Assembly: GCA_032158295.1 (NCBI GenBank) | Contig: CM063258.1 | Span: 12,995,703-13,059,702, forward strand | From: Pycnopodia helianthoides | Taxonomy: Eukaryota; Echinodermata; Asteroidea; Forcipulatida; Asteriidae | Length of the DNA: 64,000 nt | Direction of reading: 5' to 3' | Shown: positions 10,864-22,900 of the stretch, piece after piece | Position numbering within the stretch: position 1 is the first letter of the stretch | Layout: every line of letters begins with the position of its first letter | Translations under genes and position numbers: made by a program | The notes under the pieces: model-generated | Database searches by the model: none | Told to the model about the DNA's origin: nothing | The model's input: only the letters and a program-made list of their open reading frames with translations

Positions 10864-11862
10864 CAGACTTAAGTTTTTGTTTTCAAACAAAAAGGTGTTC
10901 AGAAGACACCTAACCAAATTAGCAGAGCTTGTGAAATGTAAAGTGAAAATTTTGTAGACATGTCTTTAAAGTAAATAATGATAAACGTGAAGTTATTTGT
11001 GGTTCTAAATATTTGCACTTTTGAAATAAATTGAATTTGAAAACTTATGACGTCATTATTTCTTATCCAGACGTTGAAATTGTTAAGTATTTGCTAAGTG
11101 GGAATGTGTGGTTAACAAATTTTTCAAAAATTAATGTCCAACTTTCGGTTTGAACCAGAAGTCAAGGTCAAGGAGGTAACACATTATGTAGCGATTGTTA
11201 AGTCTTCACAGATCCTTCTGGTGATGTATAGATTATACAAATCCAATGTGTGGTTCGGAGTTATGATTTTTTCAAATATATAAATTTATCTTCCAGTTTG
11301 AACCGAAAGTCAAGGTCAAATTGGGTCACACTTTTTGTAGCATTTGTTAAGTTAATAAGTACTTATACAAAGATGTATAGATTGTAAAAATCCAATGTGT
11401 GGTTCAGGAGTTTGAATTTTTTTCAAATATAGATGGATTATCTTTGGTCAATATACAAGGGAACACGGATGTTGAATGTATTCATACAGTACATCTACGC
11501 TGCACACATACGCTGTACATGTACACTAAACTTTACACTTGTACAATGTATGTGTAGTGGTTTTGGGGTTTCCCTTGTGGTTTACCATTGAACATGTGTT
11601 AGGGCACTATCGTGCGTTATCATGTGGGTCAACAGATACTTGCGCTTGAACGTCCAGTTTTGACCAGATGTAAATGTTCAAATGTTGTCATTTCTGTGCA
11701 AAAGTTGCGAAGGACCACAGATCTATAACCTGATGTAAAATTTTTGCTAAAATGATTTGTGGTTCTTGAGGTATGAATATCTGAAAATTTAAACTTCTGG
11801 TTTGAACCGGAAGTAAAGGTCAAATGGGGTCAAACTGTTTGTGGCGTTTGTTTACCTATGAT
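10633..11862 (+). repeat. 1.24-kb tandem duplication, unit A
   Basis: The sequence from 'AGACTTGATTAGGAAG' to 'GTTTACCTATGA' repeats with an offset of about 1,243 bases in unit B. Identity is very high, with single-base differences and small indels. No gene is recognisable. Unit A contains the 'AAGGTGTTCAGAAGACACCT' hairpin-like junction and several CCGGAAGT/GAACCGGAAGT modules. Confidence 0.88.
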
Positions 11863-11875
11863 TAGGAAGAAAATC

Positions 11876-13106
11876 AGACTTGATTAGGAAGAAAATCAAG
11901 CCTGTTAATAAAAACATACAGCTGATATTTCCATTGATATGCACAGATTATTGATGTAATTACAGAGCCAAAAATTTGAATTTTTGCCTTACATCGCTAA
12001 CCGCAAATCACAACTGTGAAAACACAATCAATGATTTGCACAGTCTGGTCATAGAAAAATGTATTTGGTCCTTGCTTCATGCTAAGAATGGCAGACACAA
12101 GACCAACCAGACTTAAGTTTTTGTTTTCAAACAAAAAGGTGTTCAGAAGACACCTAACCAAATTAGCAGAGCTTGTGAAATGTAAAGTGAAAATTTTGTA
12201 GACATGTCTTTAAAGTAAATAATGATAAACGTGAAGTTATTTGTGGTTCTAAATATTTGCACTTTTGAAATAAAGTAATTTGAAAACTTATGACGTCATT
12301 ATTTCTTATCCAGACGTTGAAATTGTTAAGTATTTGCTAAGTGGGAATGTGTGGTTAACAAATTTTTCAAAAATTAATGTCCAACTTTCGGTTTGAACCA
12401 GAAGTCAAGGTCAATAAGGTAACACATTATGTAGCGATTGTTAAGTCTTCACAGATCCTTCTGGTGATGTATAGATTATACAAATCCAATGTGTGGTTCG
12501 GAGTTATGATTTTTTCAAATATATAAATTTATCTTCCAGTTTGAACCGAAAGTCAAGGTCAAATTGGGTCACACTTTTTGTAGCATTTGTTAAGTTAATA
12601 AATACTTATACAAAGATGTATAGATTGTAAAAATCCAATGTGTGGTTCAGGAGTTTTGAATTTTTCAAATATAGATGGATTATCTTTGGTCAATATACAA
12701 GGGAACACGGATGTTGAATGTATTCATACAGTACATCTACGCTGCACACATACGCTGTACATGTACACTAAACTTTACACATGTACAATGTATGTGTAGT
12801 GGTTTTGGGGTTTCCCTTGTGGTTTACCATTGAACATGTGTTAGGGCACTATTGTGCGTTATCAATGTGGGTCAACAGATACTTGCGCTTGAACGTCCAG
12901 TTTTGACCAGATGTTAATGTTCAAATGTTGTCATTTCTGTGCAAAAATTGGCGAAGGCCCACAGATCTATAACCTGATGTAAAATTTTTGCTAAAATGAT
13001 TTGTGGTTCTTGAGGTATGAATTTCTGAAAATTTAAACTTCTGGTTTGAACCGGAAGTAAAGGTCAAATGGGGTCAAACTGTGTGTGGCGTTTGTTTACC
13101 TATGAG
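11876..13106 (+). repeat. 1.24-kb tandem duplication, unit B
   Basis: This is the second copy of unit A in direct orientation. The join carries a short repeat of 'GATTAGGAAGAAAATC' (11,859-11,892), which suggests unequal exchange or slippage between these short sequences. Confidence 0.88.
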
Positions 13107-13712
13107 AGACCTTTTCGATGATCTGTGGATTGTAAATATCCAACACGTGGTTCAGGAGTTATGATTTTTTGTATTATATTAAACTTTGATTTAATGTAAT
13201 TAAAAATCTGATGATGTCATCATGACGTCATGAAGTTTGTATCGTCTTGATGTTTAAGTTCAATTGTCTGATGAGTTTCAATGTTCAATTCAATTTAAAT
13301 ATTAAGTTATGATGTAGATAAGCCCAGAAAATTATATTTTGAAGAAAAAAAACAAAAGCAAACTTTGACCTTCCAGTACAACCAAAAGTGAAGGTCATAT
13401 GATTTTGGCATTAACTTTTCAAATGCTGTTTTAGTCTTGATCTATCAGATACACAATTATGAACATGACAGCTTTAAAATTGCTGAAACTACAGGAAAAA
13501 GCAAATGGTAAGTTTTCAACCTTAAAACCATTGTAATTCGACACCATCATGACGTCATTGTTCAAGTGCTGTCTTCAGGTTCAAGTATATGCCAAGTTTC
13601 AAATTTGTGCGACTTTTACTTTTTGCGAATCTTGATGAGAAGGTTCAGGGACAAGAAGAAGATGTAGAAAAAAAACGAAAACAAAAATTAGAAGCGATCG
13701 CCGAACACCTAA
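13107..13712 (+). repeat. End of an interspersed repeat copy (GCGATCGC-CGAACACCT terminus)
   Basis: The GACGTCA and tract modules continue to a terminus with a GCGATCGC palindrome followed by CGAACACCTAA (about 13,694-13,713). The same CGAACACCT end closes the element at 14,943-16,001. No gene is present. Confidence 0.65.
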
Positions 13713-13772
13713 TAAGTTGCTGTTAGGAAATTGGTATATTGACCTATGTCAAGACAAATTCCTCAGAATTGA

Positions 13773-13966
13773 AGGGGCTGTGTCGTTGTGATCAAACGGA
13801 CCTGTGCCTGTACATGGAACTAAAAACTCTCACCCAGTTACTGCAAACCCACATGCTCTTTATGATTTAGAGGGAGGGCACGCGCTTCCAGTAACTGTGT
13901 GAGAGTTCATACATGTAATTACATGTACAGCCACAGGCCTGCTTTGATCATGGGGACACAGCCCCT
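13773..13966. mobile_element. Small MITE with long imperfect inverted repeats, TTAA-type flanks
   Basis: The left end AGGGGCTGTGTC and right end GACACAGCCCCT are inverted. Subterminal blocks (TGATCAAACGGACCTGTG versus CAGGCCTGCTTTGATCA, and ACTCTCACCCAGTTACTG versus CAGTAACTGTGTGAGAGT) extend the fold. The flanks are TTGA on the left and TTAA on the right, consistent with a mutated TTAA target duplication of piggyBac type. Confidence 0.82.
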
Positions 13967-13971
13967 TTAAC

Positions 13972-14573
13972 AAAAAGGCATCAAATAAGCTGCAAGAAAA
14001 TCTCATTTTGAATGTAATTACCAAATTGTAACAACTTCAGCTTTCAGACACTAACTTGAGTGACAACTTTAGAGTTTGACTCCAGAGTACAAAGGTTTAG
14101 ATCAGTCACTGTCAACCATGAAGGATAGACCATTATCAATAACAGCAGACATTATGGTTCTTCTCTCATTAGAATCAATGTCAACAAAATCAAGGCTGGG
14201 AAGGGAAATGGTCTGACTCTTGTTGAGGTTCATTAAAGAGGATGGGCCATTGTGATTGAAGTTGATGTTATTTTTAGTTTTCTGCTTTCTATATTTTGTT
14301 GCATCTTTTGTAACATTACATTAACAAAAGAAGTGATATTTGCAGGGAGTTTTTACTCCGTTCACTAGCCCGCCGCCTTAACTATTTTATCAAAATCCCG
14401 TAAATGAGGCCCGGATGGTCTGTACTGAGCAATGCTTCAATGAGTAACAACAAACAGCCGTTTGACAGAGGAGTACGTACTGCGACGTCACTATTCTTTT
14501 GAATTTTTGGAGACAGCTTTCAGGCACCAACTGGTGTTGTTCCGATTTAGCCTGAAGTCGGGGGTGAAAAGAA
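13972..14573 (+). repeat. 0.6-kb direct duplication, copy 1
   Basis: Nearly identical to 16,119-16,717. Both start in an 'AAAAGGCATCAAATAAGCTG' sequence and end at 'GAAGTCGGGGGTGAAAA'. On the minus strand this segment can encode a peptide reading NKSQTISLPSLDFVDIDSNE. In this copy one base of a T-run near 14,275 is missing, so the frame breaks. The origin is not recognised. Confidence 0.85.
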
Positions 14574-14942
14574 GCTTGGAAACTGCGCTGTAAACGCATA
14601 ACCATTCATTCTATGTCACAGTGTTTTTTGGTAGATATAGGTGTATTTAGGGACGTAAAACTTTTTGTTAAAGAGTGACCTCTAGCGTGGCCCAACCACG
14701 TTAAGAATAAGTATTCAGTAGAACAGTTACACTCAGGCAACGTGATAAGAATATAGCAGTGTATAGATGTATTTTATTGTAGCTGTATGCTTTAGTTATT
14801 AGAACATGTCTGACATCAGCTGGGGACAATCAGTAGGTTCAATTCATGCAACGTTGTAATTTCAGACCTCCAAACTGACAGCACTTTATTGTACATTAGT
14901 AAATTAACAACAAGACATACATTTTTGTGGAAACAAAAAACA
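14574..14942. other. Intergenic spacer
   Basis: No gene, repeat boundary or RNA was recognised in this stretch. Confidence 0.4.
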
Positions 14943-15109
14943 AGGTGTTCGGTGTAGACATGTCCGAGTAAGTGTAAAAATGTCTCTGTACGAAATAATG
15001 ATATACTCTAGAGATTTGCAATTTGAAATAAGAAACATTAAGAAATTTGAAACCGATGATGTCAATATGATTTAAAAACTTACTTTTTTATCAAGACTTT
15101 GATAACCCC

Positions 15110-15285
15110 TTTATTCCTTATGTGTATTAAGCACTGTATACTCAGTACTTTCCCGAGTTTTCGTAAAAAAGAGAGAGAAGAAAACAGGCTCATTACTTTG
15201 GTGGGATTCGAACCCACGACATTTGCATTGCTAGAGCAGATGTCCTACCACCAGACCACCGAGCTAGTGTGACTTTGTAGGCAGA
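15110..15285 (-). mobile_element. tRNA-derived SINE, family 1 (minus strand)
   Basis: On the minus strand there is an A-box-like TGGTCTGGTGG and a B box GGTTCGAATCC, followed by a body ending near GAGTATACAGTGC. The same tail follows a similar head at 20,005-20,165, which defines a family. Confidence 0.72.
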
Positions 15286-15894
15286 AGAAAATGCTGACAT
15301 TTAGCATGTCTGCGTGGATTAGACTAACACAGCCTCATACCAAATCAGGCTTTGTGGACATTCTGATCAATGAACCGTCTGATCAATGGAGCGGAACAAC
15401 TGGCCACAGTGCTTTTGCATATACACAGTAAATGCGGGACAATAAAAACGTAGCCGCTTACGTCCGATTTCGACCAGACATTTAGGTCAAATTGATATTA
15501 TTTTTGTGCAAAAGTTTGAGCAGGCTAACAGACCTACAATCTGATGTAAAAATTGTGATGAAATGATAAGTAGTGATTGAGATATGAGTTTTTGAAATGT
15601 TCAACTTCCGGTTTGAACCGGAAGTCGGGGGTCAAATGGGATCACACTCGAGAATCGTTTGTTGGATGTTTAAAGCCCTTTCCAATAATGTATAGATTGT
15701 AAAAGTCAACTGTGGCGCTCAGGAGTTATGATTTTTTCAAATATTAAACTTTGATTTAATGTAACTCAATAACTGATGACGTCATCGTGACATAACTAAA
15801 GCGGTTTCATCTCCCAATGAAAATCTAACTACATGTGAAGTTTCAAGTTGATATTATGAGCTTGGGAAGTGTGCTTTTGTTAGCGGACAAGGAC

Positions 15895-15907
15895 GGTGGA
15901 GGAGGAG

Positions 15908-15939
<32 letters not shown>

Positions 15940-15960
15940 TTAAGAAAGAAGAAAAAAAGG
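15895..15960 (+). repeat. GGA/GAA microsatellite
   Basis: The run GGAGGAGGAGAAGAAGAAGA and onward is a short purine repeat. The minus-strand poly-Leu frame over it is an artefact. Confidence 0.85.
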
Positions 15961-16118
15961 AACAAAAACAAGAGGTGTTGCGCGCTATGCAACGAACACC
16001 TAAAAACTTAACGACTGACCATAAATTAAAATTACAAACAAATTCAGTGCAGCATTTCACTTTTGGACAGGATTCCTTTTAGCAAATCAAATGTAACTCT
16101 CTTGATGCCCTTTTTAAA

Positions 16119-16717
16119 AAAAAGGCATCAAATAAGCTGCAAGAAAATCTCATTTTGAATGTAATTACCAAATTGTAACAACTTCAGCTTTCAGACACTA
16201 ACTTGAGTGACAACTTTAGAGTTTGACTCCAGAGTTCAAAGGTTTAGATCAGTCACTGTCAACCATGAAGGATAGACCATTATCAATAACAGCAGACATT
16301 ATGGTTCTTCTCTCATTAGAATCAATGTCAACAAAATCAAGGCTGGGAAGGGAAATGGTCTGACTCTTGTTGAGGTTCATTAAAGAGGATGGGCCATTGT
16401 GATTGAAGTTGATGTTATTTTTTAGTTTTCTGCTTTCTATATTTTGTTGCATCTTTTGTAACATTACATTAACAAAAGAAGTGATATTTGCAGGGAGTTT
16501 TTACTCCGTTCACTAGCCCGCCGCCTTAATTATTTTATCAAAATCCCGTAAATGAGGCCCGGATGGTCTGTACTGAGCAATGCTTCAATGAGTAACAACA
16601 AACAGCCGTTTGACAGAGGAGTACGTACTGCGACGTCACTATTCTTTTGAATTTTTGGAGACAGCTTTCAGGCACCAACTGGTGTTGTTCCGAATTAGCC
16701 TGAAGTCGGGGGTGAAA
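16119..16717 (+). repeat. 0.6-kb direct duplication, copy 2
   Basis: Second copy of 13,972-14,573. Here the minus-strand frame 16,464-16,249 is open for 71 codons (SLPSLDFVDIDSNERRTIMS, ending MVDSD). No domain is recognised. It may be a remnant of a mobile element or a gene exon captured by the repeat. Confidence 0.85.
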
Positions 16718-16990
16718 AAAAGTCGGGGGGTACGTTAAACGATTAAGCAAACAAGAGGATTGACAGTAATTTAGAACAGATAACTTCAATTTTGCGATCA
16801 GATAATTATGGCAAGCCAAAGGGGAAAATATTAATTATATAAATAAAAACGATTATACATAATTATATATTTTTAAATATTTTTGGGACCTCTGATATTT
16901 TGTGAGATGTTTTATATTTTAATGTATGTTTTGTATAATATACATTACATATACTGATGTTACTCCTTTTTTTCTTCTTCTTTTTTGCAG
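16718..16990. other. Intron 5' of the first visible GPCPD1-like exon
   Basis: AT-rich DNA ending in a strong polypyrimidine tract (TTTTTTTCTTCTTCTTTTTT) and GCAG directly before 16,991. No upstream exon of the enzyme was found between 9,719 and 16,990. Confidence 0.5.
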
Positions 16991-19900
16991 AAAGGTTATC
17001 CTTTTGTGGTTGATGAGGTGTTACCCTACCATTCCCAACAGGGTAAGAACTACACATCAACTGACTGCTATACCCTTTGCACCTCTTCAAACTATTTGGT
17101 AGTCCATTTAAATCATGAAATCAATGTGATTATACAAGCGGATAATTTACTGAATGGAATCGAGGTTGTGGATGTTTCTGGCCTTTTTGTGGAAGTTTTT
17201 GTGGGATCGGCAGTGGTAGGAACTTTTTACACAGTCACCTTTTAGATTTGAACTTAAAAAAACTGTCTTGCACTTTGACATCATATTCTGTTGGCTGAGT
17301 GTAAATGCAGTGTGCCCTTTTGGCTGGCGATGCTGCATACTCCTAAAGAGTTGAGATGGTTTGGGGAATGTTTAATTAGCCACTAGACCACCCAAAGCAA
17401 TACACCGTAACATGGGATAGGAGGAAACGCTCACCAGCTTGTGTCTGGAGAGGGGGAAAAGTAACATCAAAATAAATCTAAATAGTCATTGGTAATCATG
17501 TTTATATAGATCATATTTAAATTTTCTTCCTTCACAGTTAAAGTTTAATTGTAAAAAATGTTACGCTATTGATGATAAATCCTGTAGCTCTAACCAAAAA
17601 CCACACTCATTTTCAATAACATAATTTTTTCTTTCATCATGATGATACTGTCGAAAACTAATGGTTAGCAATTAATCAGTATGAGAAATTGGCGCAAAGA
17701 AACAGCCTTCAAAACTATTGTGTTTATTTTAACCTTGTTAAAAAGAACCTCCATGAAATTCAGCAATAGCCATTATTGTTAATTTCTCTTGGGACATATC
17801 TCCTCCAAAATTGAAATGTTAAAGGTATACGTTGCCTTGGATCGGCCGAGTTGGTCTATAAAAAGCATTTGTGAACCGTTTGTTATAAAATGCATACGGT
17901 TAGAAAGATGTTTTAAAAGTAGAATACAATGATCCACACAATGATCCGATCCAAGGCAACGTGTACCTTTAATCAATGACAATATTAACGAAAAGGATGA
18001 AAATTGTACATAAATAACAAGTGTATCTTTACAAATATTTTAAACCACGATTCTAGTAATTTACTTAGAGAGTCTTGAAAACTCATTAACATTTTTCAGC
18101 AAACTCAGGGACTAAAGGGTTAAGGCCTGATGAACAGGGTAATAATATTGTAAGGCATTCTAAGTGGTCGTACTTGGTTTGAAAAGTGCGTACCTTATTG
18201 GGGGTGATCAGCCCTATGTCGAAACCACCTTTGTTCGTCAAGATGTTTTAAAATTTTGTATATATATCCGAAAAAATCTCATTGCTGTAACACATGAAAC
18301 TTGTGAGCCGTCAATCTCAGAAACTACCATACACAAACAAAAGACGAAAAGAACCACCTTGAACTTGTTTAGCACCCTCTCATGACAGCTCTAAACTATT
18401 CCCAAAGGAACTTCAAATTATCTTTTTTTTTTTTAAATAGAATCTGTTCAACCACTGAACATAAATTCATTGTTTTTGCGACATATTTTAACAATGGCAA
18501 GTGTCACATTTCATGCTCACACATGACCCAGCTTGACCCTTCTGTCCGGTGCAAACCGGAAGTTCACAATACAAAATAAGAGTGTGAAAATTAAGACGCC
18601 TCCGCAGCAAATTGAATGAAGAATTTTCACATGGTTTCTCTGTGTGAAACTGTCAGTGAGGTCTAAGCTTTTTGAAAAAAGACTTGTTGATGTCTTCATA
18701 TGCTACAGCGCCCTCAAATGAAAGTCTCAATTGCCATACTTAATTTGAAATTTTCACGTCAGGACAATTGATGAACCCTCTTTAACCAGAGCCCTCATCT
18801 CGTCAACGTTTTCACAAAGAGCCACTTATGTCCAAACGCTTAATTGAGATTTACATTTTATGCTATGCTTGGCTTCAAACTGCAAAATCTGCAATACTAA
18901 AGCCACGGTTTGCAGTTAAACACCTCTCATATGATTCTGTATAAGTTTAACCTCTCCATTGACAAACTCATTTCTTTTGATATATTGGCTAACTGCCACA
19001 GTAATAAGTCAAAGATACGTGTCTCTTCATGAAAACTAAAAAGTGAGATAAACTTCTTAAACACCCTACTGGATAACGTATTAAACATAGGAAAGGGGCG
19101 CGCGTGTCACTTGATCACGCACGCGCAATGATAGGTGGCGCTGTTCGTGAAACGTGAAAAACAACTTTTGCTACATTTTACGCTCTTCTGTTACAACATA
19201 TTACAATGCGTTTTCGGGGCTGATTCGGGGCTGTTCGTGAAAACATAAAATTCATTTATTGAGATAAAGGCCCCTTCCTGTAATAGTCAATAATTTGTCA
19301 ATAAAAGATAGGTGGCGCTACGTGAAAATGGTGACGATCTGTGCACCATCTGGCAGAGTGATGCCATCGGAATGTACCCTCTTTCCCCTCTTCATGGTCA
19401 TTGAAGCACATTTCTCTAGACCGAACTGCATCCCGATTCCCGATGTCATCGCTGAAAATCCTGACGGTCTGCTCCAAAGAATCAATCTCCGTCTCATTCT
19501 TTGCAAGCAACTTCGAGATATCCATAAGAAGCAGATAGTTGTTTTTACATCCATTTTTGCTTCACTACATAACCAGCACTCACCTTCCTCAGAATCGTTT
19601 CTTGTATTTTGTAGCATTTCTTTACCATTTTAATTTCTCCTGTGAATGATGATCACAAGTTTTAAATTTAACTATTTTTCTACCTATCTATTCTAATTAC
19701 AAAAAATGGACTGCCAATATTTAATGTTGTTATTGGTTTTTTTTGTTAAAGGTGAGTCTCGTATTTTGAGTGAAGCTGATTGGCCAGAAGAGATTAGACC
19801 GTTCCCAGAATTGCAACAGGTAGGCTGGTCAACCATTCAAATTCCCTCCCTCCACTCCCCACCCTCAGCAGACCAAGAATAATTTGATTTTTCCAAAACT

Positions 19901-22900
19901 ACTCCTGACAATTTGGATTGAGTTTCCTGCTTCACTTTCTTGTACAACCTCTGTCAACAACTTCTAAAGCAAACTTAAGTTTTTCCGTCTTCAAACTGTC
20001 CTGTTGTTACTGGGCACACTCAGTGGTCCAGCGACTAAGACAGCTAGCTGCTCTGGAATGCAAGGGGAATGGGTTTGAATCCCACCTGAGCAGCCTATTT
20101 TGTTCTGTAGGTTTTGGAAAGCACCGAGTATACAGTGCTTATCAAATATTATTTGATGTATATTTGATGTTTGAGTCATAATTAATAACTCACTGAAATA
20201 GTTATTATTAGGTTTTTCTCACATGAATGTTTTTTGTGGTCATTTATTGGAGAAGTGCATATTTGAAATATAAATTGAAATTACAATTTAAATTAAAATA
20301 TTGAATGTGAGGGATGTTTTGTGTGTATGTCTTGCAGGTGCTCCAATCGTTACCAATCCACTGTGGAGCCAATATTGAAGTGAAGTACCCAATGATCATG
20401 GTAAGGAAAAAAGCAAAAACAAAATAAAACCATGCCCTATATGTGGCAGAAGACTTACTCAAACGCACTCTGTCCCCAGACCCACCCTGGGAATCCTCTG
20501 AAGAATCCCTGAGATTCCCAGAATACAACGAAGACACAATTGGAGAAAGGCTAGATAGCTCAGTTGGTAGAGCGCCGGCACGTTAATCTGGAGGTCGCCG
20601 GTTCAAGTCCTGCTCTAGTAAATATTTTCTTTGTTCAACCCAAAATTATTTAATATTCACCCAGTCAGTTCCCCCTTGTGGTTTATTGCTTGAAATCTGA
20701 AATAGAAAGTTGCATCCCAGGTTGTATCATAAACTTGGGTGTGATCCCTGGCTACACGGCAGTTACAGGTTGAATGGCTTCTGACTGGCACCCCTGAACA
20801 AAGATATTGACAAAATAGGGAGACCGCCAACAAGGGCTAGACAGCTCAGTATGTAGAGCGCCGGCACAATAATAAGGAGGTTCAAGTCTTGCTCTAGTAA
20901 ATTTGTCTTTGCTCAACCCAAAATTAAGCTTGGAAGTTAGTAAACATTGGACCTTTGCCACCAAGTTTTCCAAAGTTTTCCTTTTACAATTCTTTTTTGT
21001 TTTCACAGGAGGATAACGCCAAAGAAAGTGAGTTCCCGCCTCCTGATAGAAATACAATCGTTGATACTATTCTAAACATGTACTGAGGCACGGCGGGGCG
21101 CGAAGGATTGTATTTTCAGCATTTGATCCTGAAATTTGCACCATGTAAGTATGGGAACTACTTCACTGCCGGATTAAAAAGCATTTCTGTGCGGGTTTTT
21201 TTTTTCAGAACTCTCGGAACAAAATATTTTTGAGGATAATTGTTTTCAAAATGAAACCTTGACTAAACCAAGTAAATAGAGATGGCAAACAATCTCATAA
21301 AATGCGCCGAGATTTTTTTCTTTCCAGATTATTCATTTTGTGGCCGATACCATAGGTCATGAGCCACGGCAGACATTCGGCCATTGAATGGTGACGTCTC
21401 TAACTTTGATTATCAGAAAGATTTTAAACAAAATTAAAATAAATAGGTAGGTACTCCTAGAAGAAGTTTTGTTTAAAAATGTGGTGTTGTGATTGGTGAT
21501 GGAGTGCATATTTGTGCTTCTCAGTACAGTTCCTTCAAATCTTTCAAATTGCTGTTTAATTTAATAATTTATACCACCTTTGTGTGATCTTGCATTTTCT
21601 GGATTGGTATCAGGTTGCGTCTGAAGCAGAACAAGTACCCAGTGAATTGTCTGAACTATGGCAGAACGGACAAATACTTGTGTTACAAAGACCCACGGAG
21701 TAACACCGTTACCAATGCAATGTGGTTTGCTCTGTCTGAACAGATGGCAGTAAGTACAGCAGTGAAATACAAGTAACTTTTACGAATTTGTAGGAACCTG
21801 TGATTTTTTCAGTTTTGGGCCTGGAATTTCATCTTTTAGAAGGGCAAGGCCGTTTTCATTTTGCAAAGGGCATTTCCATTTGAAGATCATAAAAGTCTAT
21901 AGAATACTTCTGAAGGGGGCACAAGGCCAAGACTAGGGCAACAGAGGGATCTGTGTAATTCCAGGCCTGTAATTTGTGTTTAATGTTATGTTTTGAGTTA
22001 AGCAACGGCACTAGTAGAAGTTGTTGTGCACCTTACTTTTTCGTTTATGAAATATTCATCATAGAATTTCCCTCTTAGAATTTTCTCATGAACTTTCACA
22101 AGAAAATTAATATGTTCATAAATGAAATGCCTATTACTGGGCAAAACTGTTTTGAACCTTAAATTTAAAAACAAAGAAAAAGGCATGATTTGTGTAACGA
22201 TTCTTGCTTGGAAACCCTAACATTTTGTGTTGGTTTTTAGATTTCAGTCACAAGTGAAGGCTCAATTTGAATTCCTCAGACTAAAGTCAGTCTATGTCAC
22301 ATGGTTCAATGCAAAGTTTTGCATTGCAACCTTCAAATCGGCAAATACTGGTATCTTTGGCCAAACAGTTTATCAGAGATGTTTTGGGAAGTTCACCAAT
22401 TTATTTGAATAATGCCCTTAACCATGTGACATAGCACTGCTTGATTTAGTCTGAGGAATTCAAACTGAGCATTTACTTGCAACTGAGCAAGGCATTGTAG
22501 CAGACCAGTATCCGCACTTGTCAAAGACCAGTATTCGCACATTATGTGATGCAACAATACATGAAATAACACGCTTGCGAAAATTTAAGCTCAATTGGTC
22601 ATTGGAGTTACAAGAAAATAGTGGAAAAAACTTCATGTGTCTTCACTTTTTTTAGAACATCTTGAAATCAAAACTAATAGGTCTACCATTGCTCTCATTT
22701 AAGGAAAAAATATTAAAGGGAAGTTTTCAACCATGATCATCTTTATACCATGTATAGTTATGTGCTAATCTGTGAAGATTGATTTTTTTTTCAAGCTAAC
22801 CAATGTTGTGCACACCTTGAAATATTGATGATTTATCATTTTAGGGACTGACATGTCACGCCGACGATCTCATCAGAGACCGTTCGATACTCAAAACAGC

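Larger units (their letters stand above)
14943..16001. mobile_element. 1.06-kb element with AGGTGTTCG/CGAACACCT ends, containing a nested SINE
   Basis: The terminal 9-mers are exact inverted repeats. The right end also forms a hairpin (AGGTGTTGC...GCAACGAACACCT, 15,973-16,001). The interior has the CCGGAAGT and GACGTCATC modules of the family, a GAA/GGA microsatellite (about 15,895-15,940) and a tRNA-derived SINE on the minus strand. No target duplication is clear. The single-sided hairpin also resembles a Helitron 3' end, so the class is open. Confidence 0.6.
17043..19751 (+). other. Intron of the GPCPD1-like gene with transposon remnants
   Basis: Bounded by GTAAGA and TTAAAG. It holds a MITE (17,823-17,968) and a LINE fragment (19,297-19,617). 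It also has a short GATAGGTGGCGCT sequence repeated near 19,131 and 19,308. The open frame running from 16,985 past the donor is read-through, not coding. Confidence 0.6.

Noticed and set aside
16985..17245. 86-codon open frame read as one exon
   Set aside because: A donor at 17,042/17,043 fits the phase of the next enzyme exon; the rest is intron read-through.
20545..20620. Functional tRNA-Asn gene
   Set aside because: Cloverleaf is good, but the same head and tail recur at several sites with decay, so a SINE is the simpler reading; not fully excluded.
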